DNA from: an uncultured Bacteroidales bacterium
Lineage (GTDB): Bacteria; Bacteroidota; Bacteroidia; Bacteroidales; F082
NCBI GenBank assembly: GCA_946407975.1
Contig: CAMJQC010000006.1
Location: forward strand, 1-64,000
Direction of reading: 5' to 3'
Length of the DNA stretch: 64,000 nucleotides
Shown here: positions 53,338 through 62,138 of the stretch, piece by piece
Layout of the letters: each line of letters starts with the position of its first letter
Numbering within the stretch: the first letter of the stretch is position 1
Notes under the pieces: generated by a model
What the model saw: the letters and a program-made list of their open reading frames with translations, nothing else
What the model was told of the DNA's origin: nothing
The model's database searches: none
Program-made: the position numbers and the translations under genes

Positions 53338-53868
53338 TTACCACTCTTCTTCTTCGATGACTTTTTCAGGTTGTAGCTTTTCTTCAAATTGGGTTCCCCA
53401 ATCTTTAGCAAACGCCGCAATCTGCTCCAAATAGCTGTCCCAAATCGGTTGATATTGCGGATCTTCCTTGTTCATCCATTCTTCGACAGGGTGGGCTGAC
53501 TGGGTCTTTTGCATGAAATCGGTAAGCACATATCGCACACGACCGTCACGAATCTCAATGGTGAAATGATAGGTCACCCAAGGCCACTTTGACTTGACGG
53601 GATCACCGTTGTCGAGCTGGAAGGTGTGCTTCCCTTTAAAAACAGTCTCATCCGTTTGGTTCAGCACAGAGGTGACATTCTTATAATAAGAATTCAGAAA
53701 ATTTGAATAGATGCGATTATGGACTTCCTCAATGGAACCTTGCGTTGGAATCACTTTTTTAAAAGCAATTTTTTCAGTCCTCTCGTCAATAGGAAGCGAG
53801 GATTGGGCAAAGACAGAACCTGCCATCAGGACGGTAACGATTAAAAAAACTAATCTTTTCATCATCAT
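53338..53868 (-). CDS. Secreted DUF4468-like protein
   Basis: A 176-residue exported protein: signal peptide ending at GSVFAQ, then a domain with KIAFKKVIPTQGSIEEVHNRIYSNF, KGKHTFQLDNGDP and WVTYHFTIEIRDGRVRYVLTDF, the layout of DUF4468 proteins common in Bacteroidota. Function unknown. It starts the mevalonate gene series (18 bases ahead of the reductase), which may only reflect a shared promoter. Confidence 0.78.
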   Translation of the reverse strand: MMMKRLVFLIVTVLMAGSVFAQSSLPIDERTEKIAFKKVIPTQGSIEEVHNRIYSNFLNSYYKNVTSVLNQTDETVFKGKHTFQLDNGDPVKSKWPWVTYHFTIEIRDGRVRYVLTDFMQKTQSAHPVEEWMNKEDPQYQPIWDSYLEQIAAFAKDWGTQFEEKLQPEKVIEEEEW

Positions 53869-53945
53869 GTGATTTGATTACAAAATTAAACAAATATGGG
53901 TTAAAATCGTGACACGCTGCGAAAAATACAAATTTCACGCCAAAG

Positions 53946-54776
53946 TCACAACCGAACCAAGAAAGAAGAGACGTCGCAGTCGACATCGACTTGGGGATTG
54001 CCATAATAGAAGACTTCGCTCCCTTCTGTCACGCTGCCACGCAACCATTCCGTAACATTAAACGTAGCTGTCGAAGCACTATTGCATGTGAAATCCACTT
54101 CATTGACTATCGTTCTGCCTAAATTCACCACACTGGCATTTTTGACCGTAACGTTTGCCTTGGCGGAACTTCCATCATAGTTAACAAAAACAGAGGCATG
54201 ATAAATCTCCAAATCGATTCTTATGAAAGGGTTGAGTTGCCCTCTGAAAACAGAAGCGTCATTCAGTTCAGCCTTAACCTTGTTGCCTTCGAAACCAAAA
54301 TCAAGCAATTCCGATGCGTCAGTCAGTTCCATTTCAAGTTCATTACCAGTAAAACTGCCACCGATGCATTTCGAAGCCGTCTCCAAATCCACCTCTTCCA
54401 AACCTGTGAACGCGCCTTCCAGCCGCATGACGCAGGCCCGAGACAATTCTATTTTGCTCAACGTGTTGAGATGCACTATGGCACGACATTCTGTTCCATA
54501 AGGCAAAGAACTGGAAGTAGTAATCTTCAGGTCCAATTTGTTTCCTTCACAATTCACAACAAAATACGATTCCATGAAGGCAGAATACTCCAATTCGACA
54601 AAACAACGTTCGTCCTGCTGCACCGTAATCTCCCATGGGCCATCCGCATCGATAGCGTTCAGGGCAGAATCTTCGAATAGGGTTTTCTGGACCAAATTCA
54701 TATCCAGATCTTCCTTGCATGATGACAGAAAAAACACACCAAATACGAAGACCACGATAAAGCGAACAAATGTCAT
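53946..54776 (-). CDS. DUF2807 lipoprotein (adhesin-head-like)
   Basis: Lipoprotein with signal MTFVRFIVVFVFGVFFLSSC, then a DUF2807 beta-helical domain built from short strands ending in Asp/Ala-Ser turns: KIELSRACVMRLEG, EVDLETASKCIGG, EMELTDASELLDF, KAELNDASVFRGQ, ANVTVKNASVVNL. Such proteins are thought to sit on the cell surface. In-frame ATGs at 54803 and 54791 could add up to nine residues; 54776 gives the neatest signal peptide. Function unknown. Confidence 0.82.
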   Translation of the reverse strand: MTFVRFIVVFVFGVFFLSSCKEDLDMNLVQKTLFEDSALNAIDADGPWEITVQQDERCFVELEYSAFMESYFVVNCEGNKLDLKITTSSSLPYGTECRAIVHLNTLSKIELSRACVMRLEGAFTGLEEVDLETASKCIGGSFTGNELEMELTDASELLDFGFEGNKVKAELNDASVFRGQLNPFIRIDLEIYHASVFVNYDGSSAKANVTVKNASVVNLGRTIVNEVDFTCNSASTATFNVTEWLRGSVTEGSEVFYYGNPQVDVDCDVSSFLVRL

Positions 54777-54826
54777 ATTTTTATGATACATAGCGTTTTG
54801 CATTCGATAAATAACCTTTTAATAGG

Positions 54827-54835
54827 GCAAAGATA
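54827..54835 (-). promoter_or_regulatory. Promoter -7 element for the DUF2807 gene
   Basis: Minus strand TATCTTTGC, full consensus match, 24 to 51 bases before the possible starts. Confidence 0.6.
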
Positions 54836-54849
54836 ATAAAAATACGCCT

Positions 54850-55323
54850 CTAAAGATGATGGTAAGGCTCTCCTTTCAGGATGGTTAAGGCGCGATAGAG
54901 TTGTTCCACAAAGATCAGTCTGACCATTTGATGAGAAAACGTCATAGGGGAAAGGGCCATCTTGACTTGCGCTTTGGCATAAACCTCCTGGGCAAATCCG
55001 TAGGGACCGCCTATGATAAACACTATACGTTTAGACCCTGAGGCCATCAGTTTTCCCAGGCGTTCGGCAAATCCGACCGAGGTATAGGAAGTCCCGTTTT
55101 CATCCAACAATATGACGTAATCCGTAGGCTGCAACTGGCCCAGAATGAGAAAACTCTCGGCTTTCTTCTGTTGTTCTTCGTCAAGCGTCTTGCGATTACG
55201 GATGTCGGGGATTTCTTTCATCTCAAATGAAACATAATGCCCCAGACGACCTACATATTTCTTGATGCCTTCCACGAGGTAGGCATCATCGGTCTTGCCA
55301 ATCACCAAAAGGACAGTTTTCAT
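54850..55323 (-). CDS. rlmH: 23S rRNA pseudouridine-1915 N3-methyltransferase RlmH
   Basis: SPOUT-class methyltransferase acting on helix 69 of the 50S subunit. Knotted SAM site: FIIGGPYGFAQEVY, then LSPMTFSHQMVRLIFVEQLYRA and the ending LKGEPYHHL, all near-invariant. 157 residues. It follows the M64 peptidase gene by 14 bases. Confidence 0.97.
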   Translation of the reverse strand: MKTVLLVIGKTDDAYLVEGIKKYVGRLGHYVSFEMKEIPDIRNRKTLDEEQQKKAESFLILGQLQPTDYVILLDENGTSYTSVGFAERLGKLMASGSKRIVFIIGGPYGFAQEVYAKAQVKMALSPMTFSHQMVRLIFVEQLYRALTILKGEPYHHL

Positions 55324-55337
55324 GCGATTCGGTCTTT

Positions 55338-56693
55338 CTATTTCACATAAAAATCAATCATCCGATTGATGGCACGCTGGCAAACCGGACAGAAGCCAGG
55401 AGCCGTGTTGGTCTGCATACGGCAATCGTAATAGGGACGGTAACATCCTTTGGTCATATAGCCACCCCCTTCAAACAGCCCGACATGCCCCATGTATTCC
55501 TCTTCGTTGGGCGTAGGGATGGGCAATCCTTCTTCAACCATATCTTCCCATTTTGAGGCAAAATCAACGCGTGTGGTTATGTTGGGTTCCCAAGGTTCGA
55601 CATTAGAAGGATAGTAGTCAAGATATGTTGAGCCATAATAGTATTCATCAGCGAGACCAGCGAAACTGTGGCCAAACTCGTGGATGAACACTTCGTTGGA
55701 AAGCTGATGGTCGGAGGTGCCCATAGCGTAAGAGCAATAGATGCCGCCTCCACCGTATTTGGTCTCGTTGGCGATGATAAACAACGCGTCAAAAGGTGCT
55801 CCCGAATAGACCGAGGCAACTTTGCGCTGGTCCATGATGGTCAAGTAGCGATCTTCATAGAAAGTGTCGAAACCGGAATTACAGACGGTCCTGCGCCATT
55901 GTCCAGATTGCGGGATGTCGACACCGCTTTCTTCCGACACGCTTTCCACCAGCCACACGTTGAAATCGTCCTTACGCGAACAGTAGGGTTCCATCGAGAA
56001 GAAGTAATCCATAAAACGCTCGGCATCCTGATGCAACTTGGGCATCTGCTCAGCGGTATAGCCTTCGCCAGAAAAGACGAGATCGACTTTATGAGCCATA
56101 TCGCCGTTATTGAGCAACGGCACCACGGCAAAATCGTTTTCAGCACCTGGAATAATATGACGGTCGGCAGGATCAACATCGCAATCAAAGAAAGGTTCCA
56201 GCATACCCGTATTACGGATCCTTTGATAAAGGACTATATGGATTTTCTCTTTCGGGAAAGGCATCCAAAGCGTCTGGTTGGCAGCCATAGCCACCTGCGT
56301 GGCCTGCTCCGTGGTGCGCCATTCCTCAAACAAGGTGGAGAACCCTTTGGAATAGACCAGTTTCTCTCCTACAAAAGCCTCGAAGAAATACTGACCATAA
56401 CCAAACGGATCTATGAGGCCATTAGGAGAGCCCGCCCATTTTGCCTCACGATGCAACTCGGAGAGATAGACCTGCTGATGATCCTTGTCGCCTGCCAGGA
56501 CGAAGTCGAGACGCAAACGCTCGGAAGTGAAATACGTGTCATAATCTACTGCATCTCCCGAATAAAGGCTTGTAGCGGTACCGTCTCCATGGACTTGTTG
56601 TCTTTCTATAGTCGCTATTCCGGATGGCTTTTGCTCAGAGCACGCTACCAGAAAAAGCGCGGCAATCCATAAGACAATGCATGTTTTTTTCAT
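55338..56693 (-). CDS. M64 family (IgA-peptidase-type) zinc metallopeptidase, lipoprotein
   Basis: Extracellular or outer-membrane protease. Lipobox FLVACS, an N-terminal domain (YQVYLSELHREAKWAG), then the peptidase domain with DLVFSGEGYTAEQMPKLHQDA and zinc site HEFGHSFAGLADEYY. Four Cys near the end (CYRPYYDC, CPVC) may form disulfides. 451 residues, no sorting domain for T9SS. Its own promoter element lies 27 bases upstream. M64 was named for a Clostridium IgA protease; the target here is unknown. Confidence 0.9.
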   Translation of the reverse strand: MKKTCIVLWIAALFLVACSEQKPSGIATIERQQVHGDGTATSLYSGDAVDYDTYFTSERLRLDFVLAGDKDHQQVYLSELHREAKWAGSPNGLIDPFGYGQYFFEAFVGEKLVYSKGFSTLFEEWRTTEQATQVAMAANQTLWMPFPKEKIHIVLYQRIRNTGMLEPFFDCDVDPADRHIIPGAENDFAVVPLLNNGDMAHKVDLVFSGEGYTAEQMPKLHQDAERFMDYFFSMEPYCSRKDDFNVWLVESVSEESGVDIPQSGQWRRTVCNSGFDTFYEDRYLTIMDQRKVASVYSGAPFDALFIIANETKYGGGGIYCSYAMGTSDHQLSNEVFIHEFGHSFAGLADEYYYGSTYLDYYPSNVEPWEPNITTRVDFASKWEDMVEEGLPIPTPNEEEYMGHVGLFEGGGYMTKGCYRPYYDCRMQTNTAPGFCPVCQRAINRMIDFYVK

Positions 56694-56719
56694 AGTTACC
56701 AGGGTTTGAATTCATGGTA

Positions 56720-56727
56720 CAAAGATA
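56720..56727 (-). promoter_or_regulatory. Promoter -7 element for the M64-rlmH pair
   Basis: Minus strand TATCTTTG, consensus match, 27 bases before the M64 start. Confidence 0.6.
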
Positions 56728-56744
56728 CGAAATAGCGACGCGTC

Positions 56745-56775
56745 AAACAAAAATGGCGAGGCAAAGCTCGCCATT
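56745..56775 (-). terminator. Terminator after the gldFG-DUF4340 operon
   Basis: Nine-base arms AATGGCGAG and CTCGCCATT (56752-56775), with TTTTGTTTG following on the minus strand. Confidence 0.75.
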
Positions 56776-56797
56776 GACACAGTCTTTTTGGCGTTCT

Positions 56798-57898
56798 CTA
56801 TTCTAAAATCTCATAATGCCGCATTTCATATTGAATCGGATGGCCCGCTTCATAATAAGTGATGTTCTTCAACACCTTGTCGAAGATGTAATACTGGATT
56901 GAGACAAGATCGCGGCCTTCATTAATGAGTCCATACATGCGGTCGTGATCCACATCGCCATATTCCGAAGGATCGGAGAAACCTCCCAGCTGCAAAAGTC
57001 TGGTAAAGGTCTTCATCTCTTTGATCTCGCCTTCTTTGGTCGTCAAGACGATGCGATGGAGATAGGGCGAGTTGACGATGGAGTCGATACGCTTCTGTGG
57101 CAAAGTGTTGGTATAGAGGGCTTCGAAGCGCAAGTCACTGAAGGATGACATCAGGTTGATGACCTTCAAGGTATCGAAGGGAATGTCAGCCTGATCGGCC
57201 AAACGGGTCAACTTATATTGGTGACGGCCCGTATTTTCCACTTTGAAATCCCAATCGTGATTCTCGCCAAACTCTACAGAGACCGACTGAATGTCGGTCA
57301 GCGATTCATGGAAAATGGTATGGTCACGCCAATCATCGGGATTGGCAGTAAATCTCGTGGTGATAAAGCCTCGAAATCCTGGGATATAAACGATATAGGC
57401 ATTGTCGGCGCCCTCTTTCAGCATAAAGGTGCCCGCGTTGTCCTTGGTAGCATCGCCCACATAGAACACCTTGGTGCGCTTCTCGTGATTGAAAAGCTTG
57501 ACTCGATTGAACAGATTGATACGGGGTACATTCTGATAGACTTCCACCTTGGTGCTCGAAGATGCCAAAAGCGAAATGATATTATCGTGACTAGCCACAG
57601 AGACGGGCATTCGGACACGTACCTTGTACAAGGTTTCGAGGATCTGGGCTATTTTTTTTGGATGCGCCTTGTAGTCTTTGTTGAGGGTCCAGTTTGAGCC
57701 ATCGGGTTGACGTTCTAGCAAAGTCTCATAGTCGTTACGGTCGGCAAGATAAATGCGGGTGACCGTAGCCGTATCCCAAACCTGGAAGTCGGCCGACTCG
57801 CCACGAATGGTGGAAAGGTAACGGTTGTTCCAAATCAAAACGCCAGCGATAACGACAAGTATGGCGGCGATGATAATGGTAAGACAATTCTTTTTCAT
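56798..57898 (-). CDS. DUF4340-type membrane-anchored protein of the GldF-GldG group
   Basis: One N-terminal membrane helix (LTIIIAAILVVIAGVLIW) and a large periplasmic part rich in beta strands. DUF4340 proteins are regularly encoded with GldG-like ABC transporter proteins; here the gene starts 3 bases after gldG ends. Visible segments: DTATVTRIYLADRNDYETLLER, WTLNKDYKAHPKKIAQILETL, DDWRDHTIFHESLTDIQSVSVE. 366 residues. Function unknown, tied to GldFG by position. Confidence 0.83.
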   Translation of the reverse strand: MKKNCLTIIIAAILVVIAGVLIWNNRYLSTIRGESADFQVWDTATVTRIYLADRNDYETLLERQPDGSNWTLNKDYKAHPKKIAQILETLYKVRVRMPVSVASHDNIISLLASSSTKVEVYQNVPRINLFNRVKLFNHEKRTKVFYVGDATKDNAGTFMLKEGADNAYIVYIPGFRGFITTRFTANPDDWRDHTIFHESLTDIQSVSVEFGENHDWDFKVENTGRHQYKLTRLADQADIPFDTLKVINLMSSFSDLRFEALYTNTLPQKRIDSIVNSPYLHRIVLTTKEGEIKEMKTFTRLLQLGGFSDPSEYGDVDHDRMYGLINEGRDLVSIQYYIFDKVLKNITYYEAGHPIQYEMRHYEILE

Positions 57899-57901
57899 AG
57901 C

Positions 57902-59659
57902 TTAAGCTTTATATTTCTTACTGTACTTTTTCTTCTTGATAAACGAAACAGCGAGTCCAAGCAAGACGATCAGTCCGATAGGAATCACCGTATTGATGAG
58001 TTGCCATTGGGTACGTGACTCGTTGATCTTGGTCTGGTCGAGCAATCTGATCTTGAGCTCCCGGGAACGGATATCGATCAGGCCTTCGCCATCGACGAGG
58101 TAACTGACGGCATTCTCGATGAACTCCTTATTGCCGTAGGTGTTGCCCGTAAACTGGTCATAACCGAGCGGCAACGGCGTCTTGCGCTTTATCTCGATCT
58201 GGTTACGAATGATGTCGCCATCAGCCACAACGATCATAGCGGTGGGCACGCTCTCATCCATGAATTGCATCTCCACGCTCTCAACAATTTCCTGAGGGAG
58301 ACGGTTGGCATACAGTGAAGGGAAGGTGCCTTTCAGCAGATAGGCCACATTCTGCCCCTTCGACGGGAACATGCGACGGTCGGGTGTCTGCTTGAGCATA
58401 GCCAAGGTGATGAACACCGGAGCGCCAGATATCTTGGTATAATCCGAAGTCTTCAAGAGAGGGATCTGATTGATGCCATTGGCCGAGGTGGTAGCGTCGA
58501 TAGAGCTCACGAAGTCCGCCTTGATGGCATTCATGTTGCGTACCATAGGATGGTCGGAAGCTGCCTGCAACAAGGGGAAGTAGAACCAACGGTAATACTC
58601 AAGTTGGGCCTGTCCCGCAACCTGACCCGTACGGATCGGCAAAGCGGCACAAGTCAAGTCAAGAAGCAGGTTGCGATTGAGGCGGACGCCATATTTGAAC
58701 AGCATGTCATCCAAGTTAAGGTCCATCTCGAGACCCATGGTGGATTCCTGACTTTGCAGACTATCCATGTTGGCCATAACAGGTTCCACCAGCCAAAGCA
58801 CCTTACCGCCATGCATGATGTACTGGTCGATGAGGAACTTGTCACGTTCATCGAAAGGCTGGGTGGGTTTGGCAATGATGATGGCGTTGAAAGAAGGAAA
58901 GGCTTTCACCTCGGAGATGGTATCCTGCGTGCGGTGTATGAGTGCATCGATGCGTCCGTTGATAGCAATGCGGCTTACATTGTAGTTTTTTGACAGGGTC
59001 TGCATGATGTCATACACGTCTTTCTCTTCCAATTCACCATGACCTTCGATGAAGGCCACCGTGGGTTTCTTTAGCGTCGTCACCTTCTTGACAGCATCGA
59101 TCAAACGAAACTCGAGGTTTTGCATAGAGGCATTCAAGGCCTCCTCTGAAGAAGAGCCGATCTGCGTCTCCAAAAGGTCGATGGGCAATTCCGTTTCGTT
59201 GCGGTAACTAACCAAAGCACCGGGCCAGATGACCATCTGCTTGGCAGAGCCGTCGCTGTTCTGAACCGACAACTCCGTCGGATTGAGACCTGCCTGGTAA
59301 AGCAATTTAAAGTTTTCTTGTCTTTCAGCGGCATCCGAACTTTCCGAAGGATTGACGAATTCATAACCGATGAATTTGGAATAGGCGCGGAATTCATCCA
59401 ACATCTCCTTGGTCTCACGGCGTAATTTTTTGAATCCAGCCGGAAAGTCGCCTTCGAGATAGACCTTGAAATAGACATAATCCTCAAGATTTCCTAGGAT
59501 TTCCTTGGTCGTATCTGAGAGCGTATAGCGTTTCTCACTCGTCAAGTCAAGACGGGTGAACACAAAGGAACCAATAATATTCACCACGGCGATGATGACC
59601 AAGGTAATGAGAAAACTGACGATTTGGCTACGTTTCAGATTCTTGCGTTTGTTTTCCAT
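57902..59659 (-). CDS. gldG: GldG-like auxiliary component of an ABC-2 type transporter
   Basis: Membrane protein with two end helices (SFLITLVIIAVVNIIGSFVF near 15-34 and VIPIGLIVLLGLAVSFI near the C-terminus) and a large extracytoplasmic domain containing PTVAFIEGHGELEEKDVYDI and GGKVLWLVEPVMANMDS, the GldG pattern. 585 residues. In Flavobacterium GldA-GldF-GldG act together in gliding; the ATPase GldA is not encoded here. It lies 12 bases after gldF. Confidence 0.88.
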   Translation of the reverse strand: MENKRKNLKRSQIVSFLITLVIIAVVNIIGSFVFTRLDLTSEKRYTLSDTTKEILGNLEDYVYFKVYLEGDFPAGFKKLRRETKEMLDEFRAYSKFIGYEFVNPSESSDAAERQENFKLLYQAGLNPTELSVQNSDGSAKQMVIWPGALVSYRNETELPIDLLETQIGSSSEEALNASMQNLEFRLIDAVKKVTTLKKPTVAFIEGHGELEEKDVYDIMQTLSKNYNVSRIAINGRIDALIHRTQDTISEVKAFPSFNAIIIAKPTQPFDERDKFLIDQYIMHGGKVLWLVEPVMANMDSLQSQESTMGLEMDLNLDDMLFKYGVRLNRNLLLDLTCAALPIRTGQVAGQAQLEYYRWFYFPLLQAASDHPMVRNMNAIKADFVSSIDATTSANGINQIPLLKTSDYTKISGAPVFITLAMLKQTPDRRMFPSKGQNVAYLLKGTFPSLYANRLPQEIVESVEMQFMDESVPTAMIVVADGDIIRNQIEIKRKTPLPLGYDQFTGNTYGNKEFIENAVSYLVDGEGLIDIRSRELKIRLLDQTKINESRTQWQLINTVIPIGLIVLLGLAVSFIKKKKYSKKYKA

Positions 59660-59671
59660 ATCCTCCCCTCC

Positions 59672-60403
59672 TTACCATTTGCGGCTCGCAAGAACCAGTT
59701 TCGTCATACTCAAAAACAGCACTATCACGCTAAGGAAATACAGCACGTCGCGCGTATCGATCACGCCACGGCTGATTGAACTGTAATGCGATGCCATGCC
59801 AAGCTGTTTCATGAACAGATCGATGCTTCCAAACAGCGACAAGGAAAAGATAAACTCAAAGCCGATGTAGAGGAAACCACACAGAAAGACCGACAGGATA
59901 AATGCCAGAATCTGATTGTTGGTCACCGAACTGCAGAAGATGCCGATGGCCACGAAACTGGAACTCAGCAAAAACAAACCGATATAAGAGCCCCAGATGC
60001 CACCGCTATCGAGATTGCCGACAGGCAAACCCAAGCGATAGACTGAGAAATAATATATACTGGTGGGAATCAGCGCCAAAAGCACCAATGCCACGCCTGC
60101 CAAGAACTTGGCCGTGATGATCTGCCAGTCGGAAAGGGGCTTGGTGACAAGCATTTCTATCGTTCCCGTACGGTTTTCCTCTGCGAAACTGCGCATCGTG
60201 ACCGCAGGCACGAGGAATAGAAACACCCAAGGAGCGATGATGAAAAGGCTGTCGAGATTGGCATAACCATAATTCAAAAGATTGAAGTCGCTCTGAAATA
60301 CCCAAAGGAACAACCCTGTGATGAGGAGGAAGACCACAATTACCATGATTCCTATCAGAGAACCAAGGAAGTTGCTTATTTCTTTCTTAAACAATGCATA
60401 CAT
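59672..60403 (-). CDS. gldF: GldF-like ABC-2 type permease
   Basis: Six-helix permease: MYALFKKEISNFLGSLIGIM opening, then hydrophobic helices and the ABC-2 core MRSFAEENRTGTIEMLVTKPLSDWQIITAKF. The start is set at 60403 because the family motif begins there and a promoter element lies 22 bases upstream; a longer reading would add an unlikely 39-residue leader. 243 residues. First gene of gldF-gldG-DUF4340. Confidence 0.9.
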   Translation of the reverse strand: MYALFKKEISNFLGSLIGIMVIVVFLLITGLFLWVFQSDFNLLNYGYANLDSLFIIAPWVFLFLVPAVTMRSFAEENRTGTIEMLVTKPLSDWQIITAKFLAGVALVLLALIPTSIYYFSVYRLGLPVGNLDSGGIWGSYIGLFLLSSSFVAIGIFCSSVTNNQILAFILSVFLCGFLYIGFEFIFSLSLFGSIDLFMKQLGMASHYSSISRGVIDTRDVLYFLSVIVLFLSMTKLVLASRKW

Positions 60404-60424
60404 ACCTATACAGTATAATGAACG

Positions 60425-60433
60425 GCAAAAATA
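60425..60433 (-). promoter_or_regulatory. Promoter -7 element for gldF-gldG-DUF4340
   Basis: Minus strand TATTTTTGC, full consensus match, 22 bases before the gldF start. Confidence 0.6.
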
Positions 60434-60537
60434 GGAAAAAGTTCGCATATTGCGGATGTTATTTGCCTGAAAGCAAAACGATAAAAACCCATGATTTATT
60501 TTTTCAAGACGACCCGACAATCATGAGGCTTTTTTAG

Positions 60538-60546
60538 TATTTTTGC
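60538..60546 (+). promoter_or_regulatory. Promoter -7 element for the small coiled-coil protein gene
   Basis: TATTTTTGC, full consensus match, 19 bases before the ATG at 60565. Divergent from the gldF promoter about 105 bases away. Confidence 0.6.
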
Positions 60547-60564
60547 ACCATAAAATTTTGACTT

Positions 60565-60876
60565 ATGTACCAAGGTGTAAGAGACCAACTTGAAAAAACA
60601 AAAATCATCATAACAGGTATTAAAAAGAACCGTCGTTTGGGCCGTAATGCAGGCGTTACCGACTTGGAACTGAGCAAGATGGAAGAAGATTGTAAACGTT
60701 TGGAAGCGCTTTCGGCAGACTTGGAAAAGGTTCAGGAAGAGGCTCGTATCATCAGCGAGAAAACACACGAAGTACTGGAAGGTCTGAAGAAGAAGACCAA
60801 AAACGCCAAACGCGCCATCAAGACCAACTATGACCAGACCTGGTGGATCAAGTTCGGCATCACCGACAAAAAATAA
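60565..60876 (+). CDS. Small basic coiled-coil protein, function unknown
   Basis: A 103-residue protein rich in Lys and Glu, almost wholly helical (DLELSKMEEDCKRLEALSAD, LEKVQEEARIISEKTHEVLE), ending in a basic and aromatic tail KRAIKTNYDQTWWIKFGI. No signal peptide or membrane helix. Good promoter element and terminator suggest an expressed single gene. The basic tail might bind nucleic acid (inference). I do not recognise a named family. Confidence 0.78.
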   Translation: MYQGVRDQLEKTKIIITGIKKNRRLGRNAGVTDLELSKMEEDCKRLEALSADLEKVQEEARIISEKTHEVLEGLKKKTKNAKRAIKTNYDQTWWIKFGITDKK

Positions 60877-60897
60877 CGGTTTCGGATTGTTTTAAAG

Positions 60898-60926
60898 AAA
60901 GCCTGATTTTTTCAGGCTTTTTTCGT
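60898..60926 (+). terminator. Bidirectional terminator between converging genes
   Basis: Arms AAAGCCTGA and TCAGGCTTT (60898-60920) with T-runs on the plus side. The methyltransferase stop codon (60912-60914) lies inside the hairpin. Confidence 0.82.
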
Positions 60927-62075
60927 TTTTATCAGCACCTTTTGGTCTCCTTTAATGGTCGTAGCAAACAGAAATACCACATCGCTTTCCGACAGCTTTA
61001 GACTCTTACGCAGTTCTTCCGCCGACATCGGAAAATTGCGCACGGTTATGCTTGCCCCCTCAAGTCCGGCGAGCAGATCTTTGTTGGCCTTTTTGCCAAA
61101 AGGAGCCCATGCCTCCACGGCAAAAACACGTCCGGGAAAATCTTTTATCAGTTTGTCAGATGTAAAAAGATTGCTGTTTCTATGCAACTTGAGCACGTCA
61201 TATTGCTGAGCAAGTGACTTGAAAAAACCCGCTTTCATCAATGCGGCATTGGGTTCATAGAGGTATGCGTCAACGCCATCGGCAAGCTTTAAAAATATGT
61301 CGTTTTCTTCCCCATTGACAAACCTTAACCGAGGCTGATGCGTTTCCAGATTCACACAATGAAAAACCGTTTCACCAGCATAATCTCTTTCCTGCACAAA
61401 CAGCAGTTCCTTGCATTCGTTCGCCACTGCCACCACATGTACCGCTTTGACACTTTTCAGCTGCTTCAAGGCCTGAGAAATATCGAGCATTGGAGACAAT
61501 TTCAACATTACCGTTTGTGCCTTTTGGAGCAATTGTTCCTGAAATTGAAGCACATCAGGCGTACAATCAGCGATTTGAAACACCTTACGGCCTGCATTAT
61601 CACGACGGGCGGGGTCCAAAAAGATACAATCTACCGGTTCACATTGAGATAAATACGCTTCTGCTTGGGCGTTCTTTACTTCGATCGATGCCTGTAACAC
61701 GGAAAAATTATGCTTCGCCATCTCGCACAAATCGGCATTTGTCTCCACATAAGTGGAGTGTTTAAAATGTTTCGAAATCGCAAAGCAATCTACGCCTAAA
61801 CCGCCTGTCAGGTCTATAAAGACGTCGCCTTTCAACCATTCCGCTTTATAAGCTGCTGTTGATTCAGAGGAGCATTGTTCTATTGAGATCTTTGCTGGAA
61901 AAAGTAGGTCCACGTTGTTGCTCCAGGAAGGGACTTTTTTCTGCATCAGCTGTCGCGCTTCAATCTGCCGCAACGCCAATGCCAAATCCACATCTGCCGG
62001 CACTTTGCGAAGGGCTAAGGTCGGGACGTCATCCTTCAGATGAGCAGCGATGAATTCTCGAGTGGCAACATTCAT
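60912..62075 (-). CDS. Class I SAM methyltransferase with THUMP-like domain
   Basis: Predicted RNA methyltransferase. SAM-binding motif I FIDLTGGLGVDCFAISK, the VETNADLCEMAKHN strand, and motif IV reading IFLDPARRD; the C-terminal third (AVEAWAPFGKKANKDLLAG, ITVRNFPMSAEELRKSLKL) matches the THUMP-like module. The start at MNVATREF (62075) is chosen because an upstream extension would cross the promoter element at 62084. 387 residues. Target RNA not known. Confidence 0.88.
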   Translation of the reverse strand: MNVATREFIAAHLKDDVPTLALRKVPADVDLALALRQIEARQLMQKKVPSWSNNVDLLFPAKISIEQCSSESTAAYKAEWLKGDVFIDLTGGLGVDCFAISKHFKHSTYVETNADLCEMAKHNFSVLQASIEVKNAQAEAYLSQCEPVDCIFLDPARRDNAGRKVFQIADCTPDVLQFQEQLLQKAQTVMLKLSPMLDISQALKQLKSVKAVHVVAVANECKELLFVQERDYAGETVFHCVNLETHQPRLRFVNGEENDIFLKLADGVDAYLYEPNAALMKAGFFKSLAQQYDVLKLHRNSNLFTSDKLIKDFPGRVFAVEAWAPFGKKANKDLLAGLEGASITVRNFPMSAEELRKSLKLSESDVVFLFATTIKGDQKVLIKTKKA

Positions 62076-62083
62076 ATGACCTT

Positions 62084-62092
62084 GCAAAAATA
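62084..62092 (-). promoter_or_regulatory. Promoter -7 element for the methyltransferase gene, inside a terminator tail
   Basis: Minus strand TATTTTTGC, full consensus match, nine bases before the start codon; the same bases extend the T-run of the rluB terminator. Confidence 0.5.
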
Positions 62093-62120
62093 AAAAAAGC
62101 CACCGTTTCCGATGGCTTTT
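62089..62120 (-). terminator. Terminator after the pseudouridine synthase gene
   Basis: Minus strand: AAAAGCCATCG-GAAA-CGGTGGCTTTT, a stem capped by a GNRA-type tetraloop, followed by T residues. Confidence 0.85.
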
Positions 62121-62138
62121 CAACAGGGTTATTTAACC

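Noticed and set aside
55668-56672. Plus-strand frame of 334 codons
   Set aside because: Antisense to the M64 peptidase gene; the minus strand carries the zinc site and lipobox.
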